DNA of 64,000 nt from assembly GCA_035534855.1 (NCBI GenBank), contig DATLRD010000090.1, positions 1-64,000 on the forward strand, in the 5' to 3' direction. The position numbers and the translations under genes were made by a program. This DNA is from DATARH01 sp035534855. GTDB lineage: Bacteria > Pseudomonadota > Alphaproteobacteria > ATCC43930 > CGMCC-115725. This document shows, piece by piece, positions 33,647 through 42,288 of this stretch. The notes under the pieces were generated by a model. It was not told the DNA's origin. It worked only from the letters and a program-made list of their open reading frames with translations, and searched no databases. Numbering within the stretch: position 1 is the first letter of the stretch; every line of letters starts with the position of its first letter.

Positions 33647-34981
33647 TCAGGTATAGTCGCCGAGCTTGCAGCCGAACGCGTCGGGTGCCTGCATCAGCCC
33701 GGCGCCGGGGACGACTTCGAGCACCTCCCAGTAATCGTCCTTGCTCTTCATCGCACTCGGCGCCTTGCCCTCGACGATGATGACCGGGCGGACGAGTTGA
33801 TGGTCGGCAGCGCGGAAATGAACGTCGCCGACGGTCGACGGAATCGTTTCGCCCTTCTCGTACGTCTTGATCACATCGGGCGGGTAGAAGCTGCCGGCCT
33901 CTTCGACCATGCGGGCCCACATCGCAAACTGCATATACGCGTTGTTGGCGCCCCATTCCGGCTTGTACCCGTACTTCTTGTCAAAGGCCTCGACGAACGC
34001 CTTGGCGATCGGGAATTTGTCTTCGAGCGTCCACCAGAAATCGGTGGCGGCATAGACGCCTTCCATGATCTTCGGGCCTACCTCCTTCGACAGGAACGGG
34101 ATCTGGTAGGGAATCACCAGCTTCATCTTCTTGAAGATGCCGAACTGCTCGGCCTGTTTGATCGACAGGACGGCATCGTTGCCCCAGTTGACGTTGATCA
34201 GGAAATCGGCGCCGGAATTGGCGATGTTGAGCAGGTACGAGCTGTAATCGGGTGTCCCGAGCGGCATGACCTGGTTGGTCACCGTGGTCCAGCCGCCGTT
34301 CTTGGCGAGATAATCCTCCATCGAGTGCTGAACGGTGTGGCCATAGGTGTAATCCGGCGTCAGATAGGCCGCCTTCTTGTTCTTGCCGAAAGTCTTGAGC
34401 AGCACCGGACCCAAGGCTGCAGCGGCGGTCTGGCCATAAAAGCATTGGCGAAAGCTGTAGCGCACGCAATCCTTGCCGGTGGTGTCGTTCGAGCCTGAGA
34501 TGGCGACGAGGTAGAGCACCTTTTCGCGCTGCGCGAGCTTGTTGAGCGCGACTGCGACCGCGCTTGAGGTCGAGCCGGTCATCGCAACGATCTTGTTCTG
34601 GCTGATGAAGCGCGACTGTTCCTGCACCGCGGTATTCGGCTTCGCTTCGGAATCGGCGACGACGGTCTTGACCTCCTTGCCGAGCACGCCCTTTTTCGTA
34701 TTCGGCGAAATCATCTTGATGACCGGGTCGCCGTTGTTGAGATGCTCGACCGCGAGCATCATCCCTTTCAACTCGTCCTCGCCCTGCACCGCATAGGTGC
34801 CGGTACGCGGGACGGTAATGCCGATATACACCGAATCGCCTTGCGAGCCGGCCGGCCAGGTGCCGATCGGCGGCTTGTCGGCGGCGCGCACGATACGGGG
34901 CAGCGCGGCGGCGGCAAGCAGCCCGCCGCCGGCGGTCAGTACCGAGCGTCGAGTAGTCTTGAACGTGATGGGCAAGTTCAT
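33647..34981 (-). CDS. ABC transporter substrate-binding protein, amide/branched-chain amino-acid type, Tat signal
   Basis: 444 residues. The twin-arginine signal TTRRSVLTAGGGLLAAAALP predicts folded export. The mature part is a type I periplasmic binding protein (YIGITVPRTGTYAVQGEDEL, KIVAMTGSTSSAVAVALNKL, KKAAYLTPDYTYGHTVQHSM, IPFLSKEVGPKIMEGVYAAT) nearer to the amide/urea subgroup (UrtA/AmiC-like) than to LivJ. First gene of the transporter operon, followed by a hairpin and livH. The ligand cannot be settled from sequence. A long leader with a perfect palindrome precedes it. Confidence 0.9.
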   Translation of the reverse strand: MNLPITFKTTRRSVLTAGGGLLAAAALPRIVRAADKPPIGTWPAGSQGDSVYIGITVPRTGTYAVQGEDELKGMMLAVEHLNNGDPVIKMISPNTKKGVLGKEVKTVVADSEAKPNTAVQEQSRFISQNKIVAMTGSTSSAVAVALNKLAQREKVLYLVAISGSNDTTGKDCVRYSFRQCFYGQTAAAALGPVLLKTFGKNKKAAYLTPDYTYGHTVQHSMEDYLAKNGGWTTVTNQVMPLGTPDYSSYLLNIANSGADFLINVNWGNDAVLSIKQAEQFGIFKKMKLVIPYQIPFLSKEVGPKIMEGVYAATDFWWTLEDKFPIAKAFVEAFDKKYGYKPEWGANNAYMQFAMWARMVEEAGSFYPPDVIKTYEKGETIPSTVGDVHFRAADHQLVRPVIIVEGKAPSAMKSKDDYWEVLEVVPGAGLMQAPDAFGCKLGDYT

Positions 34982-35011
34982 GTTTCCCCCCCTGTGGTGT
35001 CTTTATTCGGA

Positions 35012-35043
35012 GCCAATGCCGGCGGTGCACCGCCGGCATTGGC
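35012..35043. repeat. Perfect 32-bp palindrome in the leader of the substrate-binding protein gene
   Basis: The 16-base arm GCCAATGCCGGCGGTG is followed at once by its exact reverse complement. It starts 31 bp before the ATG at 34981 and lies in the transcript if the TATAAT at 35123-35118 is used. It can form a very stable leader hairpin, or serve as a dimeric operator. Confidence 0.85.
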
Positions 35044-35117
35044 GCCGGCAGTTACCCCAAACGGATCTCCTCTCCTCGTTCACCGCGAAGCAGCCGCGGC
35101 CCAGGAGGAGGCTGATT

Positions 35118-35123
35118 ATTATA
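35118..35123 (-). promoter_or_regulatory. Putative -10 box for the ABC transporter operon
   Basis: A perfect TATAAT on the minus strand. The hexamer 17 bases upstream (TAGCTT) is a poor -35, so the promoter may need an activator. It implies a leader of roughly 130 nt containing the palindrome. It overlaps the region just after the cheW stop. Confidence 0.45.
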
Positions 35124-35143
35124 GAGCAACGCCGGCGATCAAG

Positions 35144-35563
35144 CTATGGCGTATTACTTGCGGAAGACGCCGGTTCCGCATCGAATTCGCCGTCGAGCGC
35201 GCCGATAGTCGTGGTTGCCTCGGTGCTCGCGTCGCGCAGCAGCGGCGGCAGCGGGCCGGCGTCGGCGGCCGCGAACGACCGGATGCCGACGAGGTCGCCG
35301 ACCGCCAGCGCGACCCGGCGCCCGGCGACGGAAAGCGTCACCAGGCGCGCGGTGATGGCGCGCTCGTCGCCGAACAGGGCGGCGACATCGACCACCGGCA
35401 CGCCACGGATCATGCACAACCCGGCAAGGGCGTGTGACCCGCCGGTCAGCGGCTCGACCGGCAATGCCCGCATGGTTTCGACCACCGATGCCAGCGGCAC
35501 GGTGCAAAGCCGAGCTCCGGCGCGGAACACCAGCCAATTCTCCGCCATTAGCGGGGGCACCAT
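35144..35563 (-). CDS. CheW-domain protein
   Basis: 139 residues, one CheW (SH3-like) domain: ENWLVFRAGARLCTVPLASV, VVETMRALPVEPLTGGSHAL, AGLCMIRGVPVVDVAALFGD, VALAVGDLVGIRSF, LPPLLRD. Such proteins couple chemoreceptors to CheA. The usual C-terminal strand with a closing hydrophobic tail is replaced by EFDAEPASSASNTP; in another frame the same bases read GTGVFRK, so a small 3' frameshift is possible. No cheA or receptor gene is adjacent; it sits between the ABC transporter and the flagellar cluster. Start 35563, or ATG 35548 (MAENWLVF). Confidence 0.8.
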   Translation of the reverse strand: MVPPLMAENWLVFRAGARLCTVPLASVVETMRALPVEPLTGGSHALAGLCMIRGVPVVDVAALFGDERAITARLVTLSVAGRRVALAVGDLVGIRSFAAADAGPLPPLLRDASTEATTTIGALDGEFDAEPASSASNTP

Positions 35564-35931
35564 ACGACACCACCTATATAACTAACTATACTCGTTATAC
35601 GAGTATTTATAAATTTCAAACCCTATTCTCGGGCGGCGGTGTCGAGACATGCGCGCCGCGCAAATCGCCTCGCGAAAACCAGAAACGGTGGGTCTTTTCA
35701 TACGTCGGCGGACGGTCTCGCCCGCAGACCCGGATGGTTGATATATTTCAATCTAAGATTATGAAATTGCCGATGAAATGCCGCTACCGCAGGGCTTCGC
35801 CAGAGCGCCGGAATCGGCCGATCTGTCTGTGATGTCAACGATGCTTGCCAAGCGAGTCGCGGTCATGATACCTCCAACCTGCGGTATTTCCTGTTTTCGT
35901 CAAGTGTTCGAAGAGATCGCGGAAGGAGTTC
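35564..35931. other. Intergenic region ahead of the flagellar cluster
   Basis: 368 bp without a convincing gene. The first 70 bp are AT-rich with TATA-like boxes and an inverted repeat (listed). The plus-strand frame that runs through 35778-36014 has no family-like features and uses codons unlike its neighbours. No clear sigma-54 (GG-N10-GC) or sigma-28 promoter was found. It must carry the start signals for cheW (minus) and probably the flagellar operon (plus). Confidence 0.5.
35588..35606. promoter_or_regulatory. Inverted repeat overlapping AT-rich promoter region of cheW
   Basis: ATACTCG-TTATA-CGAGTAT, 7-bp perfect arms around a 5-bp centre, in an AT-rich stretch 25 bp upstream of the cheW start. 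TATAGT/TATAAC boxes on the minus strand overlap it, so a repressor or activator dimer bound here would act on cheW and perhaps on the divergent flagellar genes. Confidence 0.45.
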
Positions 35932-35991
35932 ATGCGCAATTTCTGGTCAAGCCCAACGCATCGCGGCGCGTGCCGGTCGCTTCGCTGCTGA
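35932..35991 (+). CDS. Possible 19-residue leader ORF before the flagellar operon
   Basis: ATG CGC to TGA encodes MRNFWSSPTHRGACRSLRC. The ATG has an ideal Shine-Dalgarno, GGAAGGAG, at 4-base spacing, much stronger than that of the next gene, whose ATG lies 7 bp after this stop. The peptide has no family. It could be a leader that couples translation into the PilZ-like gene, or mark a frameshift near the real start of that gene, since the two frames differ by one base. Confidence 0.35.
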   Translation: MRNFWSSPTHRGACRSLRC

Positions 35992-35998
35992 GCGACCG

Positions 35999-36571
35999 AT
36001 GCCGGACCGGATGAACCTCGTTTCCCGCCTCAGCCTACCGTTCGGGTGGGATGCGCTCGACCAGGCCCCCGCGGCCAAAGCCCGCGCGACGGCGGAGTGG
36101 TCGAACGCGGGCACAATGCGGTTCCTGCTGCACGAGATCGATCTTGGCGCCGCGGTGCGCCCGGCCGAGGAGCGGCTCGTCGAGGCGCTCGCCCCGATCC
36201 ATGCCCGACTCGAGATGATTATCGAAATGCTCGGCCGGCTGTCCTATCGCGACATCGAGGTGCCGCCGCGCCGCGACCTCGAATTGAGCCTGGCCCGCAT
36301 CGGCTGGCAGTCGCCGGAGGTGCTGACGATCGGCGGATGGCTCCGGTTCAAGCTCTATTTTCACCCGGTATTCCTCGAACCCGTCGTGCTGTACGGAAGG
36401 GTGGCGTTCTGCGGCCCGGCCGATGCAAGAACCGGCTGCTGCGAGGTGCAGGCCGATCTCGACGTGATGCCGCCAGCGACCGGTGAGGCGCTGGTCCGGC
36501 TCGCCTTTCTGACGCAACGACGCCAGCTCGGCGAGCGACCGAGCCTTCATTCGGCGAGGACGCCCCCATGA
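35999..36571 (+). CDS. Uncharacterised protein, possible atypical PilZ domain
   Basis: 190 residues, soluble. Residues about 45-85 form a helical region (LVEALAPIHARLEMIIEMLG), and about 90-175 have the strand pattern of PilZ-like domains: RRDLELSLARIGWQSPEVLT, GGWLRFKLYFHPVFLEPVVL, YGRV. The RxxxR and D/NxSxxG c-di-GMP motifs are not clean, so it may be an atypical PilZ (PF16823-like) or an unrelated fold. It overlaps fliE by 4 bases (ATGA) and so belongs to the flagellar operon. A motility brake or c-di-GMP receptor role is inference. Confidence 0.55.
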   Translation: MPDRMNLVSRLSLPFGWDALDQAPAAKARATAEWSNAGTMRFLLHEIDLGAAVRPAEERLVEALAPIHARLEMIIEMLGRLSYRDIEVPPRRDLELSLARIGWQSPEVLTIGGWLRFKLYFHPVFLEPVVLYGRVAFCGPADARTGCCEVQADLDVMPPATGEALVRLAFLTQRRQLGERPSLHSARTPP

Positions 36572-36912
36572 TCGAAGCGCTTTCCGCGATTGCCACGACC
36601 CTGGCCGATCTGCAATCGATCGCCAGCGACATCACCGCGCCCTCGGCCGCTTCGGCCGGTGCGGTGCCGAACGTCGCCGGCGGTTCCGGCACGTCGTTTT
36701 CCGCCGCGCTGCGCGGCGCGCTCGATCGCCTCGACGGCGCGGTCGCCTCGGCCAACGGCGTCGCCAAATCCTTTGCCGCCGGAAACCACGACATTCCGCT
36801 CAGCGATGTGATGGTGTCGCTCGAACAGGCCAATCTCGCGATGCAGATGGCCGCCAATGTCCGCGACAAGATCGTCGCCGCCTATTCCAACGTCATGAAC
36901 ATGCAAGTTTAG
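36568..36912 (+). CDS. fliE: Flagellar hook-basal body complex protein FliE
   Basis: 114 residues. C-terminal signature ALRGALDRLDGAVASANGVA, IPLSDVMVSLEQANLAMQMA, VRDKIVAAYSNVMNMQV is diagnostic. FliE links the MS ring to the rod and is an early export substrate. ATG 36568 overlaps the preceding stop. 19 bp before fliF. Confidence 0.96.
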   Translation: MIEALSAIATTLADLQSIASDITAPSAASAGAVPNVAGGSGTSFSAALRGALDRLDGAVASANGVAKSFAAGNHDIPLSDVMVSLEQANLAMQMAANVRDKIVAAYSNVMNMQV

Positions 36913-36931
36913 CGCGGCGTGCGGGTGAGGC

Positions 36932-38695
36932 GTGGGTTCGATCGACGAAATATTGCAAAGATTCCTGCCGCCGGCGATGTCGGCGCGGCTGGTGCCGCTG
37001 CTCGCCGGCCGCGGCAAGGTGCTGGGCCTCGTCGGTGCCGCGCTCGTACTCGCGCTGCTCGGTGCCGGCGTGCTGTGGTCATGGGGATCGGGTTATTCGG
37101 TGCTCTATGCCGGGCTGTCGGGCGAGGAAGGCGGCCAGGCCCTTGCCGAGTTGCAAAAGCTCAATATTCCCTACCGGATCAGCGAAGGCGGCCGGGTCAT
37201 CTTGGTGCCGACCGACGATGTCGGCCGTGCCCGGCTGCAACTGGCGGCGCGCGGCGTGCCTAAGCGCGGTAATGACGAGTGGTCGATCCTCGACAACGAG
37301 AGCCTCGGCGTGAGCCCGTTCGTCGAGCAGGTACATTACGTGCGCGGCGTCGAGGCGGCGCTGGCACAAACCGTGCGCGAGGTCGACGGGGTGGTGTCGG
37401 CCAAGATCAGCCTGGCGATGCCGAAAGAGAGCGATTTTCTCGGCGACAGCCCGAAGCCGAGCGCCTCGGTTCTGCTGCGCCTGCGTCCGGGCACGCGGCT
37501 GACCACGGCTCAGATCGACGGCATCGCCGGGCTGGTCGCGTCGAGTGTGCCGGGCCTGTCGCGCGACAAGGTCACGATCGTCGACCAGTCAGGACGGGCG
37601 CTGAACGGAGACCCGAAGGACGGGCTGCAGCAGGCGCCGCAACAGCTCGAACTGGCGCGCACCGTCACCCATCGCTACGAGATGTCGGTCACCGACCTGC
37701 TGGCGCCGGTGCTCGGGCGGGGAAACTTCCGGGTGTCTGCCGACGCCGACATCGACTTCTCTCAGTCGAAGGAAAGCCTCGTCAAATACGGCACCGCGCA
37801 CGTGCTGAGCCAGGACGAGACATCCCACATGCAGAGCGGCGCCGCCGAGCAGGACATCGGCATTCCGGGCGCGCTGTCGAACCGCCGCCCCGATACCCCG
37901 GTGACGAGCGGCAAGCCGGCGCCGCCGCCACCGGCCGCGACCCCGGCTCCACCCGCCAAAGGCGCGGCGGCACCGACAAAACCGGAGACCCCGCCGGCTG
38001 CGGCACCGGCCGCCCCGGTTCCGACGGATGTCCACAAGACGACGAATTACGACATCGACCGCACCGTACAGTACCTCGAGCAGCCGCCGTGGCGGCTGCG
38101 CTCGATCAGCATCGCGGTGCTGGTCAACAACGAGTCCGGCAAGCCGATGCCGGCCGCCCGGCTCAACGCGGTCAAGACCCTGGTCGCCTCGGCGATCGGC
38201 GCGTCGCAGAACCCGCACGTCACCGTGGTCGACCTGCCGTTCGAGGAATTGTCGGCCGCAGGCCCCGGGCCCGAGGCGCCGTGGTACGCCGCGCGCTGGA
38301 TGGAGGCGGTCGAGCGCAGCGGGCTGCTCGCGCTCGCCGGGATGCTCGCACTGTTCGGCGGGGTATTCCCGCTGCTGCGGCGGTTCGGCGCCACCGAGCT
38401 GGCGCTCGCCGGCGCCGCGTCGCCGGCCGCGCCCCGCGGCGCGGCAGGGCCGGGCGCGACGCGCGGCGCGGCAGGGTCGGCCGCGGCGCCACGCCCGCGC
38501 CAGGCGCCGGGGGCCGACCCGCCGCCGTTCGACATGTCGGACGGGGCGGCGCGTGCCTTCGCCACCGGTCAGGATGTATTCAGCATTGAGGTCGATACCG
38601 TGTTGACGCTGATCAACAACGATCCGGCGCGCACGGCGCAGGTCATCAGAGGGTGGATAGCCGGTGACAGAAATAGTCTTAAACAGGCGAGCTAA
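36932..38695 (+). CDS. fliF: Flagellar MS-ring protein FliF
   Basis: 587 residues, GTG start. Two membrane segments: residues about 30-50 (VLGLVGAALVLALLGAGVLW) and about 452-472 (GLLALAGMLALFGGVFPLLR). Between them are the ring-building motifs SVLYAGLSGEEGGQALAELQ, PYRISEGGRVILVP, SVLLRLRPGTRLTTAQIDGI and the long Pro/Ala loop. The cytoplasmic C-terminus DVFSIEVDTVLTLINNDPARTA is the FliG-binding tail. Overlaps fliG by 32 bases. Confidence 0.96.
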   Translation: MGSIDEILQRFLPPAMSARLVPLLAGRGKVLGLVGAALVLALLGAGVLWSWGSGYSVLYAGLSGEEGGQALAELQKLNIPYRISEGGRVILVPTDDVGRARLQLAARGVPKRGNDEWSILDNESLGVSPFVEQVHYVRGVEAALAQTVREVDGVVSAKISLAMPKESDFLGDSPKPSASVLLRLRPGTRLTTAQIDGIAGLVASSVPGLSRDKVTIVDQSGRALNGDPKDGLQQAPQQLELARTVTHRYEMSVTDLLAPVLGRGNFRVSADADIDFSQSKESLVKYGTAHVLSQDETSHMQSGAAEQDIGIPGALSNRRPDTPVTSGKPAPPPPAATPAPPAKGAAAPTKPETPPAAAPAAPVPTDVHKTTNYDIDRTVQYLEQPPWRLRSISIAVLVNNESGKPMPAARLNAVKTLVASAIGASQNPHVTVVDLPFEELSAAGPGPEAPWYAARWMEAVERSGLLALAGMLALFGGVFPLLRRFGATELALAGAASPAAPRGAAGPGATRGAAGSAAAPRPRQAPGADPPPFDMSDGAARAFATGQDVFSIEVDTVLTLINNDPARTAQVIRGWIAGDRNSLKQAS

Positions 38696-39686
38696 CCTCA
38701 CCGACGTAGAGAAGTCGGCGATTGTCATGATGACGATCGGCGAGGATGCCGCCGCCGAGGTGATGAAGCACCTGTCGCAGCTCGAGATCAATCTGCTGTC
38801 GGTGGCGATGGCCCGCATCTCGAACGTGTCGAAGACCACCGTCACCACGGTCTATCAGGAATTCATCGACCTGATGCTGCAGGAAACCTCGATCGGCATC
38901 GGCGCCGATTCCTACATCCGCGGCGTGCTCGAAAAGACGCTTGGCCCTGACAAGGCGCAGCGCCTGGTCAGCCGGCTGCGGCAGGGCGACTACTTTGCCG
39001 GGATCGAGGCGATCCAGTGGCAGGACCCGCGCGTTCTGGCCGAGATGATCAAGCTAGAGCATCCACAGATCGTCGCGATGATCTTCGCCTACCTCGAACC
39101 CGAGCAGGTCGACGAGCTGATCCGCTTTCTGCCGGACGATCTCGTCGAACAGGTGATCCCGCGCCTGGCGACGCTCGATTCGATCCCGCCCAACGCGATC
39201 CGAGAGCTCAACGAATCGATCGAAGACCTGCTTGCCGGCGAGTCCCAGCAGGCCCGGGTCTCGGTCGGCGGCGTCAACATGGCGGCCAAGATCCTCAACC
39301 GCATCGACAATGCGCGGGTCGAGGCGATCCTCAAGCAGATCGCCAGCGTAGATGCCGAACTGGCAGAGAAGATCGAACACAGCATGTTTGTGTTCGAGGA
39401 TTTGATCCGGGTCGACGACCGCAACTTCCAGATCCTGCTGCGCTCGGTCGACCAGAAGCTACTGGTGTCGGCGCTGAAGGGGGCCAACCCGGCGCTGCAG
39501 AACAAGGTGTTGAGCAACCTGTCGCAGCGCGCGGCGGAAATGCTGCGCGACGATATCGGCGCGCGCGGCCCGATGCGCGTCGCCGAGGTCGAGGCTGCCA
39601 AACGCGAGATCGTCGCCACCGCGCAGCGCCTCGAGCACGAAGGCGCGATCATCTTGCGTACCGACCCGACCGAAGTGGTGTCGTAG
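38664..39686 (+). CDS. fliG: Flagellar motor switch protein FliG
   Basis: 340 residues, GTG start within fliF. N-terminal FliF-binding domain (LTDVEKSAIVMMTIGEDAAA), middle domain with EHPQIVAMIFAYLEPEQVDE (EHPQ motif), and C-terminal torque domain with MFVFEDLIRVDDRNFQILLR, which carries the charged residues that face the stator. The start could be ATG inside the frame only with loss of the first helix, so GTG is preferred. Confidence 0.97.
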   Translation: MTEIVLNRRANLTDVEKSAIVMMTIGEDAAAEVMKHLSQLEINLLSVAMARISNVSKTTVTTVYQEFIDLMLQETSIGIGADSYIRGVLEKTLGPDKAQRLVSRLRQGDYFAGIEAIQWQDPRVLAEMIKLEHPQIVAMIFAYLEPEQVDELIRFLPDDLVEQVIPRLATLDSIPPNAIRELNESIEDLLAGESQQARVSVGGVNMAAKILNRIDNARVEAILKQIASVDAELAEKIEHSMFVFEDLIRVDDRNFQILLRSVDQKLLVSALKGANPALQNKVLSNLSQRAAEMLRDDIGARGPMRVAEVEAAKREIVATAQRLEHEGAIILRTDPTEVVS

Positions 39687-39695
39687 CGAGCCGCG

Positions 39696-41348
39696 ATGAC
39701 GACGGTCCGCATCACCTCAGCAAAGGGTGGCGTCGAGGCGCCAGGTCGCGGCGTCGGCGCCGGACACGCGGCGGACTCCGGCGATGCCGATGGTAGCTTT
39801 GCCGCAGCGCTCGGGGCACTGGCTGCGCCGGCCGTCCCGTCGGCGCAGCCTCGCCAGCCCGGCACCGAGGCGGGCCTCGGCGACGCCGCCGGTGGGAGCG
39901 ACGGCGGCCAGCAGACGACCGCCGATGCCGCCACCGGTGATGCTGCCGGCCGGGACGGCTCCGCCGCGATCGGCGCGAACTCTCAGCCGGCGTCCTCGAT
40001 TCTGGCCGCCGACAACAGCGCGGCCGCCTCTGTCCTTGGCATGCCCGGCGCCTGGGCGATCGGCGCCGGAGACGACGGCTCGGCGGGGACGGTGGGGGGC
40101 CAGCCGGTTTCCGGCCGCCGGCCGGTCGCTGCCCCCGGAGCCGACGCGACCAAGGCGGCGGTCGGAGCCGCCCTCGACGCGGCGGTAACGGTCTCGGCAG
40201 GTCAGCCGGCACCGGTCGCGCCGGCGCCTGCAGCCGCCGGCAACTCGCCGGCGGGTTTGCGCGCGGCCGCTTCAGTGAGTTCGGCGGCGCCCACCCCGCT
40301 TTCAACGGACCCGGCGATCAGTCCGCGAGCGACGATTGGCGCAGTCGGCGCGTCGGCCCAAGGAGGTCCGACGCCCTCTCTCGCCTCGCGGCAGGCAGCA
40401 CCTTCGGCCCCGATACCGCAACAAGCCCCGGCATCACAACAGACCCCGGCATCGCTGCAGGTCCTGGCATCGCTGCAGGCCTCGACCTCGGTGCCGACCC
40501 GAAACGACCCTACCCATTCTCCCGCAGCGCTGTCGGGCACGACATCGGGGCTCGCCACGGCGGCTCCGCCGTTGGGCATAGCCGACGTCGCGGCCGCCTC
40601 CGCCGCATTGGTCGGTGGCCCGGCGGATGCCGGGGCGCCGAACAGGGCGACGGATCGGTCGGCCGCGCCCGCCGTGCCTGACGCCGGGGCGATCGCGGCG
40701 CCGAGCCGGCCGGAAGCGGCGGCGCCGACGATCGGCGCGATGCTGGCCGATGCGGTTGCCGCCGGCGCGGCGCACGGAAACGGCTCGGGCGCGACCTCGC
40801 CGGGCGCAGGCGACCGGGGCCGCAATGCAACGGTGTTTGCGGTCGCGGCCGGCCAGGACGGCAGCGGAAACCCTCCGGCGCGCGGTGTCGACCCGGCTAG
40901 TGCCGGCGCGGCGGCCGGCCCTCCGGCGCCGGATGCCGGTGCCGCGACCACCGCCGATCTCGCCGATCGGCTGTCGCACCAGATCGTCCGGCTGCTCGCC
41001 AACTCGGATCGCTCGGCGGTGGTCCGGCTGCACCCGCCCGAGCTCGGGGAGGTAACCGTGCGGGTGGCGGTCGAAGGGCGCGACGTTACCGCCTGGTTCG
41101 GCGCACCGCAGCCGCTGGTGCAGCAGACGATTTCGCAGGCAATCGGCCAGCTTCACGCTGACCTCGGCAGTGCCGGCTACAACCTCAGCGGCGCCTGGGT
41201 TGGCGCCGATGCGTCGGGCTCCGGCGGCGGCGGCGCCAACGTGCCGTTGCCGTCGCCGGCCGCCCTGCCCGCGGGACCAAATTTCGCGACTGCCCGCGTC
41301 GCCCCCGCGGCGCCACGGGGCGGATCGGGAGTGAGCATCTATGTCTGA
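39696..41348 (+). CDS. fliK: Flagellar hook-length control protein FliK
   Basis: 550 residues. Long, disordered Ala/Pro/Gly/Ser-rich N-terminal ruler (to about 420) and a folded C-terminal domain with the FliK signature RLHPPELGEVTVRVAVEGRD, then VQQTISQAIGQLHADLGSAG. FliK measures hook length and switches FlhB export specificity. The middle holds short imperfect repeats around SQQTPASLQVLASLQ. It lies between fliG and fliM and overlaps fliM by 8 bases. Confidence 0.9.
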   Translation: MTTVRITSAKGGVEAPGRGVGAGHAADSGDADGSFAAALGALAAPAVPSAQPRQPGTEAGLGDAAGGSDGGQQTTADAATGDAAGRDGSAAIGANSQPASSILAADNSAAASVLGMPGAWAIGAGDDGSAGTVGGQPVSGRRPVAAPGADATKAAVGAALDAAVTVSAGQPAPVAPAPAAAGNSPAGLRAAASVSSAAPTPLSTDPAISPRATIGAVGASAQGGPTPSLASRQAAPSAPIPQQAPASQQTPASLQVLASLQASTSVPTRNDPTHSPAALSGTTSGLATAAPPLGIADVAAASAALVGGPADAGAPNRATDRSAAPAVPDAGAIAAPSRPEAAAPTIGAMLADAVAAGAAHGNGSGATSPGAGDRGRNATVFAVAAGQDGSGNPPARGVDPASAGAAAGPPAPDAGAATTADLADRLSHQIVRLLANSDRSAVVRLHPPELGEVTVRVAVEGRDVTAWFGAPQPLVQQTISQAIGQLHADLGSAGYNLSGAWVGADASGSGGGGANVPLPSPAALPAGPNFATARVAPAAPRGGSGVSIYV

Positions 41349-42288
41349 CGTGAGGGAAGGGGCGGGCCCGGTCAGCGGCTATGCCCTGTTCACCGATCAG
41401 GGACCGACCGCCACTCGGATGCCGACCGTGCAGCCGACGCTGGAACGGATCAACGATCGGTTTTCGCGGTTCCTGCGCGCGACCCTGCTGCAGCATCTGC
41501 GGCGCGGCGTCGAGGTCAGCAGCGGCAGCATCGAACTGGTCAGGCACCGCGAGCTGATAGAGCGGTTCGCGATGCCGACCTACATCGCCCTCGTCAACAT
41601 GAAGCCGCTGCACGGCGCGATCCTGATCGCGCTCGATTCACAGCTCGTCGTCTCAATCGTCGAGAGCCGCTTCGGCGGCACCGGGCGTTTTCCGATGCGC
41701 ACCGGCAACCGCGACTTCACGGCGTTCGAACTGAAGTCGATGCGCCGGGTCCTCGACGCGACGCTGGACCAGTTCGCGCTCGCCTGGGAGCCGTTCGGTA
41801 CCTTCGAGCCGGAGGTCGCGCGGCTGGAGACCAACCCGCAATTCGCCGGGTTCGCTCCCCCCGAGGAAATGATCATCCTCAACGCCTTCGAGGTGCAGAT
41901 CGATCATAATCGCGGCCGGCTGGACATCTGTATCCCGTATCCGGCGGTTGAGCCGATGCACGGCGAACTCACCTCGGGCATCGCCGAGGACACCGTCGAG
42001 CGCGACATTCGCTGGTCGGAGGAGTTGCGCAGCGGCGTAGAACAGGCGGCGATCACCCTCAATGTCGAGCTCGGCGAGATCGTGATCAGCGTCGCTGACC
42101 TCGTTGGGCTGCGGCCCGGCAACGTCTTCGAGATGGACCGGCCCGAGACCCTGACCGTCGAGTCCGGTGGCGTTCCGTTGTTTCGCGGCCGTTGGGGCCG
42201 CTACGGCCGCAAGATCGGCTTGCGCATCGAGGAGCGGCTGAGCCGGCCGCCAGAACCGCGGAAGAACGGAGGCGTCCATGGCCGATGA
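41341..42288 (+). CDS. fliM: Flagellar motor switch protein FliM
   Basis: 315 residues. Middle CheC-like domain (RFSRFLRATLLQHLRRGVEV, NMKPLHGAILIALDSQLVVS, RIDRFGGTG-equivalent ESRFGGTGRFP) and C-terminal SpoA domain (TLNVELGEIVISVADLVGLR, LFRGRWGRYGRKIGLRIEER). It forms most of the C-ring and transmits phospho-CheY binding to FliG. The conserved N-terminal CheY-binding LSQxEIDxLL peptide is not evident in the first 25 residues. Confidence 0.94.
   Translation: MSDVREGAGPVSGYALFTDQGPTATRMPTVQPTLERINDRFSRFLRATLLQHLRRGVEVSSGSIELVRHRELIERFAMPTYIALVNMKPLHGAILIALDSQLVVSIVESRFGGTGRFPMRTGNRDFTAFELKSMRRVLDATLDQFALAWEPFGTFEPEVARLETNPQFAGFAPPEEMIILNAFEVQIDHNRGRLDICIPYPAVEPMHGELTSGIAEDTVERDIRWSEELRSGVEQAAITLNVELGEIVISVADLVGLRPGNVFEMDRPETLTVESGGVPLFRGRWGRYGRKIGLRIEERLSRPPEPRKNGGVHGR

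Noticed and set aside
35778..36014. 78-codon plus-strand frame before the PilZ-like gene
   Set aside because: No family-like features, no ribosome site, and overlaps the better supported gene start; treated as chance.
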